A stretch of DNA of 64,000 nucleotides from Microbacterium nanhaiense (GTDB lineage: Bacteria > Actinomycetota > Actinomycetes > Actinomycetales > Microbacteriaceae). The position numbers and the translations under genes were made by a program. Positions 1 through 8,117 of the stretch are shown in pieces (position 1 is the first letter of the stretch; each line of letters starts with the position of its first letter). The stretch spans positions 1 through 64,000 of the forward strand of contig NZ_BMMQ01000004.1 of assembly GCF_014646015.1 (NCBI RefSeq), read 5' to 3'. The notes beneath the pieces were generated by a model. That model was not told the DNA's origin. It did not search any database and saw nothing but the letters and a program-made list of their open reading frames with translations.

Positions 1-66
1 GGGTGTGGGTGTCGGGGTGGGTGTGGGTGTCGGGGTGGGTGTGGGTGTCGGGGTGGGTGTGGGTGT
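1..66. repeat. 18-bp tandem repeat encoding PTPTPT
   Basis: The unit GGGTGTGGGTGTCGGGGT is repeated more than three times from the first base and continues outside the window. Read on the minus strand it encodes the PTPTPT stalk of the surface protein, so copy-number change would alter stalk length in frame. Confidence 0.9.
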
Positions 67-804
67 CGGTGCCGCGGTATCCGAGATGAGCGCGAAGGAG
101 CGGGCCACATCGATGAGGCTGGGACTCTCTTCGCCTCGGGGAAGCGCGAAGGCGGGATTGTCCGACGGCTGCGCATCCGCGAGCGTGAATCCCGTGGCCG
201 GCTCGAAGCGGATGCTGTAATCGTCGGTGGATGTCGTCGGCAATGAGCCTGATCGGAATGTGCCGCCTGCGGCGACGGCGACGCGCTGCACTGCCGTGCC
301 GCCACTGAGGATGGTGACGCTCGCGCCCGAGAGGTCGGCGAGAGGGGAGGCATCCGACGTCGCGGTCACCGCGCCGCTGATCTCACCGAAGGAGCCCTCC
401 AGCGGGACGGTGACGGCATCTCCCCGCGTGGGGTTGAACTCCCTCCTCGCCACGGGTGCGAGGAGATCGCCGACAGCACCGGGCCAGGATGCCTCGGCGA
501 TGAAGCTGGTGTCCGTCGCGGGTATGCGCACGGACACGGTTCCGTCTGCCGAGGTGGTGCCGGTGGCGATGACCTGGTCGAGCTCGCCGGTGGAGAGCAC
601 GGTCACCGTCGCGCCGCCGAGCGGAGCGGATGCCGTCCCGTCGGAGAGAGTCGTCGTGATGAGTATGTGGCCTGCTTCGGACTCCGCGGCGCTGGCGATC
701 GCGGGCAGCCCCACCAAGACAAGGCCGGTGGCTACGGACAGCACACCTGCGGTGCGTAGCGGGGAGACCAGATTCCGACGTCGTCGTGCGACGGTGTGAG
801 GCAT
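1..804 (-). CDS. secreted surface protein with Pro-Thr repeat, 3' end outside window
   Basis: The reading frame begins at an ATG at 804, preceded by AAAGGA, and stays open to base 1, giving 268 residues without a stop. The N-terminus is Arg-rich (VARRRRN) followed by a hydrophobic segment ending in PAIASAAES, a typical Sec signal peptide. Two stretches (SAPLGGATVTVLSTG and SPLADLSGASVTILSGG) look like Ig-like or carboxypeptidase-regulatory beta domains. The last visible residues are a pure PTPTPT run encoded by an 18-bp tandem repeat. A wall-anchored protein with a Pro-Thr wall-spanning stalk is a reasonable inference, but the C-terminus is not visible. It is divergent from the TetR gene and shares its operator region. 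Confidence 0.8.
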   Translation of the reverse strand, partial: MPHTVARRRRNLVSPLRTAGVLSVATGLVLVGLPAIASAAESEAGHILITTTLSDGTASAPLGGATVTVLSTGELDQVIATGTTSADGTVSVRIPATDTSFIAEASWPGAVGDLLAPVARREFNPTRGDAVTVPLEGSFGEISGAVTATSDASPLADLSGASVTILSGGTAVQRVAVAAGGTFRSGSLPTTSTDDYSIRFEPATGFTLADAQPSDNPAFALPRGEESPSLIDVARSFALISDTAAPTPTPTPTPTPTPTPTPTPTPTP

Positions 805-836
805 GGCGATCCTTTCTGATGGTTCGTGGCCAAGTA

Positions 837-849
837 TGGACTCAGTCCA
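837..849. promoter_or_regulatory. palindromic TetR-type operator
   Basis: TGGACTCAGTCCA is a 13-bp palindrome (TGGACT-C-AGTCCA) in the 106-bp gap between the divergent surface-protein gene (start 804) and the TetR gene (start 911). The position and TGGACTnAGTCCA form suit autoregulation and control of the neighbour by the TetR protein. No binding data are available; this is inference from sequence. Confidence 0.6.
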
Positions 850-910
850 ACCTTTTACGCAACCCAGGGAGATCGACCTAGGGTGGGATGAAGGGAGAGG
901 AGGGACGGCG

Positions 911-1528
911 ATGACGGAAGGGCTCCGCGAGAAGAAGATGCGCGTCGCGCGTCGGGCCATGGAGGAGGCCGCGGTCGGAATCGCCTATGAGGAAGGCGTT
1001 CACGCCGTGACGGTCGACCGCATCTGCGAAGTGGCGATGGTGTCGCGCAGCACGTTCTTCAACTACTTCCCCTCGCTCGAGCATGCGATCTTCGGATCCG
1101 CCCTGGTCTACGACCCTGTGCTCACCGAGCGCATCTTGAGCGCACACCGAGACGACCTCGTGATCGCCGCCTCGCGGATCGTGATGGAGACCGTCCGCGG
1201 GCAGGGTGACGACGAACTCCTGCGCAAGCGGTTCGCGCTTTTCGCCCGGGAGCCGGGCACGACGACGACGGTATCGTGGGCGGCCGGGACGAGCCGCGCC
1301 GGACTGCAGGACGTGATCGAGAACTGGCTCGATGCGCATCCGGCATCGGCTCGCCTGGCGGACGCCAATCACGCCACCGAGGCGCGGATGATCGTGAACT
1401 TCTCCATCACGCTCGGCGACGAGGTTATGCGGCTGGTGGGTGAGGACGGCAGGGACTTCCCGTTCGACCCCGCCGTGTTTCGCACGGTGCGCGAGCGGAT
1501 GAGGGAGCTGAGCGTACCCGCACGGTGA
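911..1528 (+). CDS. TetR/AcrR family transcriptional regulator
   Basis: 205 residues. The N-terminal helix-turn-helix is clear: residues about 10-55 contain GVHAVTVDRICEVAMVSRSTFFNYFPSLEHAIF, the standard TetR pattern ending in the FFNYF signature. The C-terminal ligand domain is not assignable to a subgroup. The start was chosen at 911 because AGGAGGGA lies 5 nt upstream; an earlier in-frame ATG at 803 would overlap the divergent start and the operator. It probably represses itself and the divergent surface-protein gene through the palindrome at 837-849. Confidence 0.9.
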   Translation: MTEGLREKKMRVARRAMEEAAVGIAYEEGVHAVTVDRICEVAMVSRSTFFNYFPSLEHAIFGSALVYDPVLTERILSAHRDDLVIAASRIVMETVRGQGDDELLRKRFALFAREPGTTTTVSWAAGTSRAGLQDVIENWLDAHPASARLADANHATEARMIVNFSITLGDEVMRLVGEDGRDFPFDPAVFRTVRERMRELSVPAR

Positions 1529-1573
1529 ACGCCCCGCACCGCGATCAGCGGTACGAGGCGTTCGGGACCGCCG

Positions 1574-1849
1574 CTACTTCACCTGCGCCGAGATCACGCT
1601 CATCACCGCGGTATCCGCGAGCGTCGTGGTGTCGCCGACCTCGCGCCCTTCGGCGACATCGCGCAGGAGACGGCGCATGATCTTGCCCGACCGGGTCTTG
1701 GGGAGTTCCCCGACGATGTAGACGTCGCGCGGGCGGGCGATGGCGTCGATCTGGTCGCTCACCCACCGACGCAGGGTGTCGGCGAGTCCCTCGGGGGAGT
1801 GCGCGTCGAGGTAGCTCTGCTTGATGATCACGAACGCGACGACCGCCTG
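1574..1849 (-). pseudogene. acs: 3' remnant of acetyl-CoA synthetase
   Basis: The minus strand encodes QAVVAFVIIKQSYLDAHS continuing to IARPRDVYIVGELPKTRSGK and ending ...TTLADTAVMSVISAQVK, which is the C-terminal domain of AMP-forming acetyl-CoA synthetase, including the conserved acetylatable lysine motif (PKTRSGK). Only about 92 residues of the roughly 650 expected are present. Family similarity stops at the QAVVAF codons near 1849; upstream sequence does not continue as Acs and leads directly into the serine recombinase. The rest of acs is not found in this window. It is interpreted as a gene interrupted by integration of a mobile element. Confidence 0.8.
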
Positions 1850-1890
1850 GCACGTTGTTGCTTAAGTATGTGTTCGGTTCTGAACCGTAC
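1845..1890. other. probable attachment-site junction of the recombinase element
   Basis: Acs coding similarity ends near 1849 and the recombinase leader starts here. A 13-bp inverted repeat (CGGTTC-T-GAACCG, 1875-1887) lies 18 nt before the recombinase ATG. Large serine integrases recombine at such inverted-repeat att sites next to their own gene. The exact crossover dinucleotide cannot be fixed without an uninterrupted acs. Confidence 0.45.
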
Positions 1891-1905
1891 GATCACGGGA
1901 GGGGC

Positions 1906-3504
1906 ATGTCATTGTCATCATCGTCCAGAGGCGTGGCATCGAGTGAATCACCGAAGTGCGTGGTGTATGCCCGGATCAGTGATGATCGCGAAGGGCAAGC
2001 ACTGGGAGTGGAGCGTCAGGTCCACGATTGCGAAGCCCTCGCGGATCGACTGGGTTTTGTAGTCGTAGATAGATTCCTGGATAACGACATCGGAGCATCG
2101 GAGCTTTCATCACGGCGCAAGGTGCGCACCGCCTACCAGGACATGCTCCAGAGGGCGACCACCGGAGAGTTCAAGCACATCCTCGCTTACTCCAACTCTC
2201 GCCTCACTCGAAGAGTCCGCGAATACCTCGACCTCATCGACCTCTACAAACAGCACAAGGTCACCATCCACACGGTGGTATCCGGCGACCACGACCTTGC
2301 TACCGCGGATGGCAGGGCCGTGGCCCTCACCCTCGCGACCTGGGACGCTGCCGAAGCCGAACGCATCTCAGAGCGCATCCGTCGAGCCAACCTCCAGAAG
2401 GCTATGAAGGGTGAGCCGGGAGTTCAGCACCGAAGAGCATTCGGGTTCGAGCAGGACGCCCGCACCCACAAGCCCAATGAAGTAGCTCTCATTCGTGAAG
2501 CCGTGAAAGACATCATCGGTGGAGCCTCCATCACCTCTATCCGACGCAAGTGGGAGTCTCTCGGAGTCCTCACTGTCGAAGGGAAGGCGGCGTGGGGCTG
2601 GACTCCGGTGTACCGTTCACTCTTTTCATGGAAGACAGCCGGTGTGCGCAGCCACAACGGTGAGCCGCTCTATGACGCGGACGGCAACATGGTCATGGGT
2701 AACTGGGAAGCGATCATCAGCCTCGAGGAGCGAGCCGCAGGCATAGCGATGCTGGAAAAGCGAAGCCGCCGGGGAGTGAAGGAAGGCCGTTGGCTACTCT
2801 CGGACCTCCTCCGTTGTGGAATCTGCGGAGGCAAGCTCTACGGTCAGCGAATGGAACCTGAGGAACGAAGCACCTACGGGTGTAACTCAGGTACTACGGC
2901 TAATCACATCGGGGTCAGCGCGCGAAGACTTGAAGAGCTAGTCGCTCAGGAGGTATTCAACTACCTCGTAGCGAAGACGTTCCGCGGGGTCGAGGCACCG
3001 ACGCTCACAAACCAGCCATGGCCCGACGAAGGGAAGCTGTCCGCGCTTGACGACCGCATTGCGGAACTCATGGCGGCTCATGGAGCAGGAATCCTCAGCA
3101 GTGAGGTCGTCTTCCCTCAGATCCAGAAGCTCGAAGAGGAGCGCTCGCAACTTCGGAAGGAGCGTGACGATCACTACCTCACTCAGCAAGCGGCTCCTGC
3201 CAATCGTCTTGAGTCCGTATGGACTCATACGGCGGCGCTGAACAGGAGTGATGCGCTCTTTGAGGATAAGCAGTCTGCTATTCGTTCCGAGGTAGAGGCA
3301 GTCTTCATCGAGAAGGCCGCAAAGGGGCCGGGATCACGAAGCGAGGAAGCCTTCCGAAAGAGGATTCGGATCGTCTGGAAGCAGCCGCATCCGGAAGTTG
3401 AACCACTGACTGATGAGGACTGGGCAAACTTGAAGCTCACGGCAGCCGATGATCCCGCGATGATTGCTCGCCTGTGGTCTTTGTTCACCGAAGAGACGGA
3501 CTGA
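1906..3504 (+). CDS. large serine recombinase (integrase)
   Basis: 532 residues, the normal size for large serine recombinases. Residues about 15-160 form the resolvase catalytic domain, with CVVYARISDDREGQALGVERQ carrying the nucleophilic Ser of the YxRxS-type motif and SRLTRRVREYLDL the conserved Arg cluster. The middle region (EPGVQHRRAFGFE to NWEAIISLEE) is the recombinase domain. A zinc beta-ribbon follows (LLRCGICGGKLYG and YGCNS), then a coiled-coil-rich C-terminus. The start at 1906 has GGGAGG just upstream; an ATG at 1855 in the same frame lacks a ribosome site. It lacks the GGATCC hexamer common in the neighbours. It abuts the truncated acs, so it most likely inserted this element there. 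Confidence 0.9.
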   Translation: MSLSSSSRGVASSESPKCVVYARISDDREGQALGVERQVHDCEALADRLGFVVVDRFLDNDIGASELSSRRKVRTAYQDMLQRATTGEFKHILAYSNSRLTRRVREYLDLIDLYKQHKVTIHTVVSGDHDLATADGRAVALTLATWDAAEAERISERIRRANLQKAMKGEPGVQHRRAFGFEQDARTHKPNEVALIREAVKDIIGGASITSIRRKWESLGVLTVEGKAAWGWTPVYRSLFSWKTAGVRSHNGEPLYDADGNMVMGNWEAIISLEERAAGIAMLEKRSRRGVKEGRWLLSDLLRCGICGGKLYGQRMEPEERSTYGCNSGTTANHIGVSARRLEELVAQEVFNYLVAKTFRGVEAPTLTNQPWPDEGKLSALDDRIAELMAAHGAGILSSEVVFPQIQKLEEERSQLRKERDDHYLTQQAAPANRLESVWTHTAALNRSDALFEDKQSAIRSEVEAVFIEKAAKGPGSRSEEAFRKRIRIVWKQPHPEVEPLTDEDWANLKLTAADDPAMIARLWSLFTEETD

Positions 3505-3581
3505 TATAAGACATCGAACACTTCCTCTTCGGGTTGTGCCGGTTAATGGTTGAGCCGGGTTCATAGGCCTTCGGGCTTCCG

Positions 3582-3620
3582 AGAGCCCCACATGTTTGCG
3601 GATATTACATGTGGGGCTCT
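3582..3620. terminator. rho-independent terminator after the recombinase
   Basis: A perfect 14-bp inverted repeat, AGAGCCCCACATGT (3582-3595) and its complement (3607-3620), with an 11-nt loop, followed by TT, lies 77 nt after the recombinase stop. Confidence 0.75.
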
Positions 3621-3708
3621 TTAGCTTTGTATGCGAGATTGCTGCCAGAACTCGTTAGAGAGCTTCTTGACAGGCCGACACGATGGCCTGATTACGAGGA
3701 GAACCGTC

Positions 3709-3957
3709 ATGTCCATCACAACCATCCACGCCGCACTCAAGAACATCGCAAGCAGGCAGTACACCGCGCGCGACCTGATCCTAGCCATTGTGACTCTAGG
3801 TATCGCCGTACCCCTCATCTTCCTCTTCGCCACGACACCCTCAGAGGCCAGCACCAACGACCCCCTCCGCGCGCGCAGTCTCACTCTCCTTGAGCAAGCT
3901 GAACCGCTCGTGGATACTCTGGCGGCTCCCGCCGCTAACGCGGCTCATCGTGTTTGA
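3709..3957 (+). CDS. small single-pass membrane protein, C-terminus replaced by IS
   Basis: 82 residues from an ATG preceded by GAGGAG (8 nt). One hydrophobic segment (LILAIVTLGIAVPLIFLF, about residues 24-41) follows an amphipathic N-terminus (MSITTIHAALKNIASRQYTA). The IS terminal inverted repeat begins at 3942, so the last five codons and the stop come from the IS and the native C-terminus is lost. The family is not recognised. It sits between the recombinase and the IS and is probably cargo of the integrated element. Confidence 0.5.
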   Translation: MSITTIHAALKNIASRQYTARDLILAIVTLGIAVPLIFLFATTPSEASTNDPLRARSLTLLEQAEPLVDTLAAPAANAAHRV

Positions 3958-3965
3958 GGGTGTAG
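3942..3965 (+). repeat. left terminal inverted repeat of the ISL3 element
   Basis: 24-bp perfect inverted match to 5357-5380. It begins with GGCTC, as ISL3-family ends usually do. Confidence 0.9.
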
Positions 3966-3988
3966 CGCCCGCCTGACGAGTCGGCGGC

Positions 3989-5377
3989 GTGGCGGTCGCG
4001 GAGACGAGGTCGAGGCCTTCCGATGATGGAAGTTCCTACGCTCGCCATCCGAAAGACCTCGACGTGTCCCACGGTACCTTCGCCACCCCCGATCTTTCTG
4101 CGTTCTGCCTCCTCGACGACCACGGCCTCACCGTCACCGGTCAGGAGATCTCGCCGGACAAGGCGGTGCTGGAGTGCCGTGTCACCGACCGCGACCCGTT
4201 CTGTCGCGGTTGCGGTGCTGAGGGCGTAGCCCGAGGAACGCAAGCGCGCCGTCTCGCGCATGTCCCGCTGGGTTGGCGGCCGACGACGCTCCTGGTCCGC
4301 GTCCGCCGCTTCGCCTGTTCCTCGTGCGGGACGATCTGGCGCGAGGACACCACAGCGGCTGCCGAGCCGCGCGGGAAGCTCACCCGCGCCGCTGTCCGGT
4401 GGGCGCTCGAGGCGGTCGTCTGCCAGCACCTACCGGTCACCAGAGTCGCGGAGTCTCTCGATGTGTCCTGGCATGCCGCTGGCGACGCGATCCTCGCCGA
4501 AGGGCGGCGCGTCCTGATCGATGACCCCGCCCGGTTCGACGGGGTGACCACGATCGGTGTTGACGAGCACGTCTGGCGCCACACGCGCCTCGGCGACAAG
4601 TACGTGACCGTGATCATCGACCTCACCCCGGCCCCCGAGAAGACCGGCCCCGCCCGGCTGCTCGACATGGTTCCCGGCCGGTCGAAGCAGGCGTTCAAGA
4701 CCTGGCTTGCCGGACGCCCGAAGGCCTGGCGGGACGGGGTCGACATCGTCGCGATGGACGGGTTCACCGGCTACAAGACCGCCGCCGGCGAAGAGATCCC
4801 CGACGCGATCGCGGTGATGGACCCATTCCACGTCGTCCAGCTCTTCGGCGACGCGCTTGATATGACCCGCCAGCGTGTTCAGCAGGAGACTCTCGGGCAT
4901 CGAGGCCGGAAGGGTGATCCGCTTTACGGTTGCCGGCGCCTGCTCAGGACGGGGCTCGGCCTGTTGACGCAGCATCAGCTCGCGAAGCTCGAGGACGTAT
5001 TCGACCAGCACCCCGACCACCTCGCCGTCGAGATCGCCTGGGACATCTACCAGCGCGCCGTTGCTGCCTACCGACACAAGGACCCGGCGCGCGGGAAGAA
5101 GATCCTCGAGGCCGTGATCGCGGGGCTCGCCAGCAGCGTTCCGAAGGATCTGCCCGAGTTGATCAGCCTCGGCCGCACGATCACGCGCCGCGCTGCCGAC
5201 GTCCTCGCGTTCTTCGACCACCCCGGCACGTCCAACGGCTCGTCCGAGGCGATCAACGGTCGCCTTGAGCACCTCCGCGGCACCGCGCTGGGCTTCCGGA
5301 ACCTGACCCACTACATCGCCCGATCGCTACTCGAGGCCGGCGGCTTCAGACCGCTACTACACCCTCAAACACGATGA
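3989..5377 (+). CDS. ISL3 family transposase
   Basis: 462 residues if the GTG at 3989 is used; a GTG at 4064 (VSHGTFATPDL) is an alternative and the start is uncertain. The N-terminus has a zinc-finger-like pair (CRGCGAEG and CSSCGTIW) and then a helix-turn-helix (LPVTRVAESLDVSWHA). The DDE catalytic core is visible: TIGVDEHVW, AMDGFTGY and MDPFHVV, and EAINGRLEHLRG near the C-terminus. These closely match the corynebacterial IS31831/IS1207 type. The gene is intact and contains no GGATCC. Confidence 0.93.
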   Translation: MAVAETRSRPSDDGSSYARHPKDLDVSHGTFATPDLSAFCLLDDHGLTVTGQEISPDKAVLECRVTDRDPFCRGCGAEGVARGTQARRLAHVPLGWRPTTLLVRVRRFACSSCGTIWREDTTAAAEPRGKLTRAAVRWALEAVVCQHLPVTRVAESLDVSWHAAGDAILAEGRRVLIDDPARFDGVTTIGVDEHVWRHTRLGDKYVTVIIDLTPAPEKTGPARLLDMVPGRSKQAFKTWLAGRPKAWRDGVDIVAMDGFTGYKTAAGEEIPDAIAVMDPFHVVQLFGDALDMTRQRVQQETLGHRGRKGDPLYGCRRLLRTGLGLLTQHQLAKLEDVFDQHPDHLAVEIAWDIYQRAVAAYRHKDPARGKKILEAVIAGLASSVPKDLPELISLGRTITRRAADVLAFFDHPGTSNGSSEAINGRLEHLRGTALGFRNLTHYIARSLLEAGGFRPLLHPQTR

Positions 5378-5380
5378 GCC
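5357..5380 (-). repeat. right terminal inverted repeat of the ISL3 element
   Basis: 24-bp perfect inverted match to 3942-3965. It overlaps the last codons of the transposase, whose stop lies within the repeat. Confidence 0.9.
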
Positions 5381-5515
5381 CCCAAACCGCCCGATAGGAA
5401 CAAAACTCAGGGCGAATCAATGCGAAAGGATCGGCGTGATGCCACCTCGAAAGCACCCTCGGAATCATGCGGCAAAAGCAGTTACGCGTACGGGCCAATC
5501 GCCGCATCGCGACTC

Positions 5516-5561
5516 ACGGGCGTGCCCGGTCGGCTCACACGAGCCGGCCGGGCACGCCCGT
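5516..5561. terminator. long hairpin at the 3' end of the DUF6020-like gene
   Basis: Arms 5516-5535 and 5542-5561 (outer part ACGGGCGTGCCCGG with its complement, one mismatch inside) enclose a 6-nt loop. The stop codon of the minus-strand gene lies in the stem. It could end transcription from the right, but there is no clear T-run. Confidence 0.5.
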
Positions 5562-7508
5562 TTCGTCGTCGCGGTCGCCGGCCCCGGCTGTCGGATCCTC
5601 CGCGCCGCGTCGGCCGAGCGACGCGAGACCGACCGCGATGGGCAGCGCGGCAACGAAGACGAGCATGTACCGCATGCCGCCCGAGACGGGGCCGGCGAGG
5701 AACGTCAGCATCAGCACACCGATGGGGATGTACAGCGCGAGCCGGCGCCAGGTGCGGCGCCGCACGACGATCATCAGGGTAAGCAGCCAGGCCCAGGTCA
5801 CCGTCCCCGGCGACATCGCCTGCCCCAGAACCGGCACGTCGAGCGACGCGGTGGTGTTGAAGTAGCCGACGAGCCCGTTCTCATGCAGGTAGCGCTGCAC
5901 CCCGGTGCGCTCGTCGTCGCGGTCCGGGATGTCGAGCGAGATCGTCCGCACGTCGTTGTGCGACTCGGCGACGAGACCGTCGTAAGACGGCGCGCCGGGT
6001 GCCCAGTAGCCGACGGTGTTGCCGAGCGTCGCCACAACCGCCGAGACGGGGTACTCCCCCACGAGGCGCGCCCAGCCACCGAGGAACTCGGTCGTCGTCG
6101 TGTCCTCCCACTTCTCACGGGCGTCGAGCTTGATGGGATCCGCGAACTGCGGAATGTAGTGCTCGCCGACCTCGTCGACCGTCCACGTGGTGAAGATGGA
6201 GTCGACGAACGCGCGGTCCTCCGCGGAGAGCTCGTCGTGGTGGTCCAGCGCGATCCGAGCGATCTGCTGCAGCGGAATCGACCACATCTCGGTCTTCGGT
6301 CCGGGTCCCACCCCCATCGCCGCTGCGAGCGGTCCCAGGTACGCCGCGATCGCGACGACGACCGCCGCGGACGCGAGGAGCAGCCTCTTCCATTCATGAC
6401 GCAACGGGATGAACAGTAGCGGCAGGGCGAGCAGGACGACGTAGACGCCGTTGCTGCGAAGCACCGCCACGGCGATCGCCGAGATCGCGAGCGTCCACCA
6501 CATCCAGGGCGCGGCGCGCTGCGTCCTCGCGCCGCGCGAGAGGTCGACGATCGTGACGGCGAGCACGAGGAACGCCGACATGAAGGGGATGTCCTTCACA
6601 ACCGTGATCGACGACAGCGAGAGCACGGGCACGAGCGCGACCCAGGCCAGCGCGAAGCCCCACACCCGGCGCTCCACGCCCCACGCCGCCAGGCGCACGA
6701 GCACGAAGGTGAACGCCGCCGTGCTCGAGAGCAGCTGCACCGTCGACGCCACGGCGAGAGCGGTCGCGTCGCTCCAGCCGAAGAACTGCCACACGCCGTT
6801 CCACCCGGCGATCAGAAGCGAGTGCCCGACGGGCTCGTACGCGTCCCACGGCATGATCCCTCGGGCGTAGGAGAGGCTGCGGTAGGTGTCGAAGAAGATC
6901 AGCCCCGGCCACCACACGGCCAGGTACGGGACCCGTGCCAAGAGGGTGGCGCCGAACGTCGCCGCCACCAGGATCCAGCGGTCCCGCCCGCGGCCCCGCC
7001 CGAGGATCGCGAGCCGCCCGCGGGTCGGCTCGAGGCCCTCGGCGCCCCGATCCTCGTCGCCCCGGTCGGCGAGCAGGAGGACGAGCGCGACGAGCATCGT
7101 CGCCGCGTAGGCGACGCCGAGCAGGTGCACGGCCGCCCACGCGGAAGGGTGCAGCAGCAGGGCGAGATCCGCCTCGCCCCGGAGTAGCGACACCCCCGCG
7201 AGCTCGGCGAGCGCGAAGAGGATCCCGAAGGGGATCGCCCACGCGAAGACGGGGCGCGCGGAGCGGCGAGCGGATCCGATCACCCAGGCCCCGCCCGCCC
7301 AGGCCGCGACGAATGCCGCCACGGCGACGATGGAGTTCCCGTCGAAGGCCTCGAAGATCGGGAGCGGGACGGATCCAGCCGCGAAGGAGGCGACGGCCGC
7401 GAGGGCGCCCGCGCCGGCGACGACGTGGTGCCAGGCCCGCCCGGGCTGCGTCGGGGATCCGGAGGGCCGCTGCCCCGTCTTCCGAGAGGGCAGTGCGCTC
7501 GACGTCAT
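5535..7508 (-). CDS. DUF6020-like multi-pass membrane protein
   Basis: 657 residues with at least twelve hydrophobic segments from residue about 28 to 630. A large extracytoplasmic-looking loop (about 420-510) contains the MWSIPLQQIARIALDHHDELSAED stretch. The arrangement resembles GT-C fold glycosyltransferases, and the motif PLQQIAR with downstream FNTTASLDVPVLGQ is typical of the DUF6020 group. The substrate is unknown. The neighbouring GtrA and GT2 genes suggest a lipid-linked sugar or cell-envelope glycan role. The start ATG at 7508 is divergent from gtrA. Confidence 0.65.
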   Translation of the reverse strand: MTSSALPSRKTGQRPSGSPTQPGRAWHHVVAGAGALAAVASFAAGSVPLPIFEAFDGNSIVAVAAFVAAWAGGAWVIGSARRSARPVFAWAIPFGILFALAELAGVSLLRGEADLALLLHPSAWAAVHLLGVAYAATMLVALVLLLADRGDEDRGAEGLEPTRGRLAILGRGRGRDRWILVAATFGATLLARVPYLAVWWPGLIFFDTYRSLSYARGIMPWDAYEPVGHSLLIAGWNGVWQFFGWSDATALAVASTVQLLSSTAAFTFVLVRLAAWGVERRVWGFALAWVALVPVLSLSSITVVKDIPFMSAFLVLAVTIVDLSRGARTQRAAPWMWWTLAISAIAVAVLRSNGVYVVLLALPLLFIPLRHEWKRLLLASAAVVVAIAAYLGPLAAAMGVGPGPKTEMWSIPLQQIARIALDHHDELSAEDRAFVDSIFTTWTVDEVGEHYIPQFADPIKLDAREKWEDTTTTEFLGGWARLVGEYPVSAVVATLGNTVGYWAPGAPSYDGLVAESHNDVRTISLDIPDRDDERTGVQRYLHENGLVGYFNTTASLDVPVLGQAMSPGTVTWAWLLTLMIVVRRRTWRRLALYIPIGVLMLTFLAGPVSGGMRYMLVFVAALPIAVGLASLGRRGAEDPTAGAGDRDDETGVPGRLV

Positions 7509-7673
7509 ACGTGCATCCTACGAGAGCGCCCCCGTGCGCCCGGGGCGGGTCGCGCGCACGGATCGAAGGCTCGGCATCGCCCGATACACTCGTGTCCCAG
7601 ATCTCGGAGCGTCCGCGCGTGGGCGCCTCGTTCGCTGTGAGAACGGATACCGCGCATGGCAGAGGGCACGCAC

Positions 7674-8117
7674 ATGAAGAAGCTGCGTCAGGCGAGCGCG
7701 TTTCTCGTCATCGGCGGCCTCGCCTTCGTCGTCGACGCCGTCACGTACAACGCACTCGTGTTCTGGCTCGACGGCCGGGGGCCGATGTTCGATGCCCCGG
7801 TGCCGGCGAAGATCATCGCGATCGTCGTGGCATCGCTGGTGACGTACGTCGGCAACCGGTACTGGACCTTCAACGACCGGCACCTCCCGCCCAAGCTGTC
7901 ACGCTATGTGCTGTTCGTCGTCTTCAACCTCGTCGCGATGGGCTTGCAGCTGGGGTGCCTGTGGTTCTCGCGCTACGTGCTCGGCCTCGACAGCGTTCTC
8001 GCCGACAACATCTCCGGCACGATCATCGGGCAGGTGCTGGCGACGGCGTTCCGCTTCGTCACGTACGACCGATTCGTGTTCCCGCACGAGAACGCGCCGG
8101 CCTCAGAGCGCGCGTGA
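7674..8117 (+). CDS. GtrA family membrane protein (lipid-linked sugar flippase)
   Basis: 147 residues with four membrane segments. It matches the GtrA family: FLVIGGLAFVVDAVTYNAL at the N-terminus and SLVTYVGNRYWTFN in the middle, ending in FRFVTYDRFVFPHE. GtrA proteins translocate undecaprenyl-linked sugars for envelope glycosylation. The start at 7674 has AGAGGG 7 nt upstream; an in-frame ATG at 7656 would add six residues. Its 3' end overlaps the convergent GT2 gene by 15 nt. Confidence 0.85.
   Translation: MKKLRQASAFLVIGGLAFVVDAVTYNALVFWLDGRGPMFDAPVPAKIIAIVVASLVTYVGNRYWTFNDRHLPPKLSRYVLFVVFNLVAMGLQLGCLWFSRYVLGLDSVLADNISGTIIGQVLATAFRFVTYDRFVFPHENAPASERA

Larger units (their letters stand above)
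3942..5380 (+). mobile_element. ISL3-family insertion sequence, complete
   Basis: The 1,439-bp element is bounded by 24-bp perfect terminal inverted repeats at 3942-3965 (beginning GGCTCATCGTGTTTGAGGGT) and 5357-5380. It carries one full transposase gene. The flanks do not form the 8-bp target duplication usual for ISL3: the eight bases before are GCTAACGC and those after are CCCAAACC. That mismatch suggests the two sides were not adjacent before, as after recombination between two copies or an adjacent deletion. Confidence 0.9.

Noticed and set aside
4430..5311. 293-codon minus-strand frame inside the IS
   Set aside because: Shadow of the transposase; no motif, and the plus frame carries the full DDE catalytic core.
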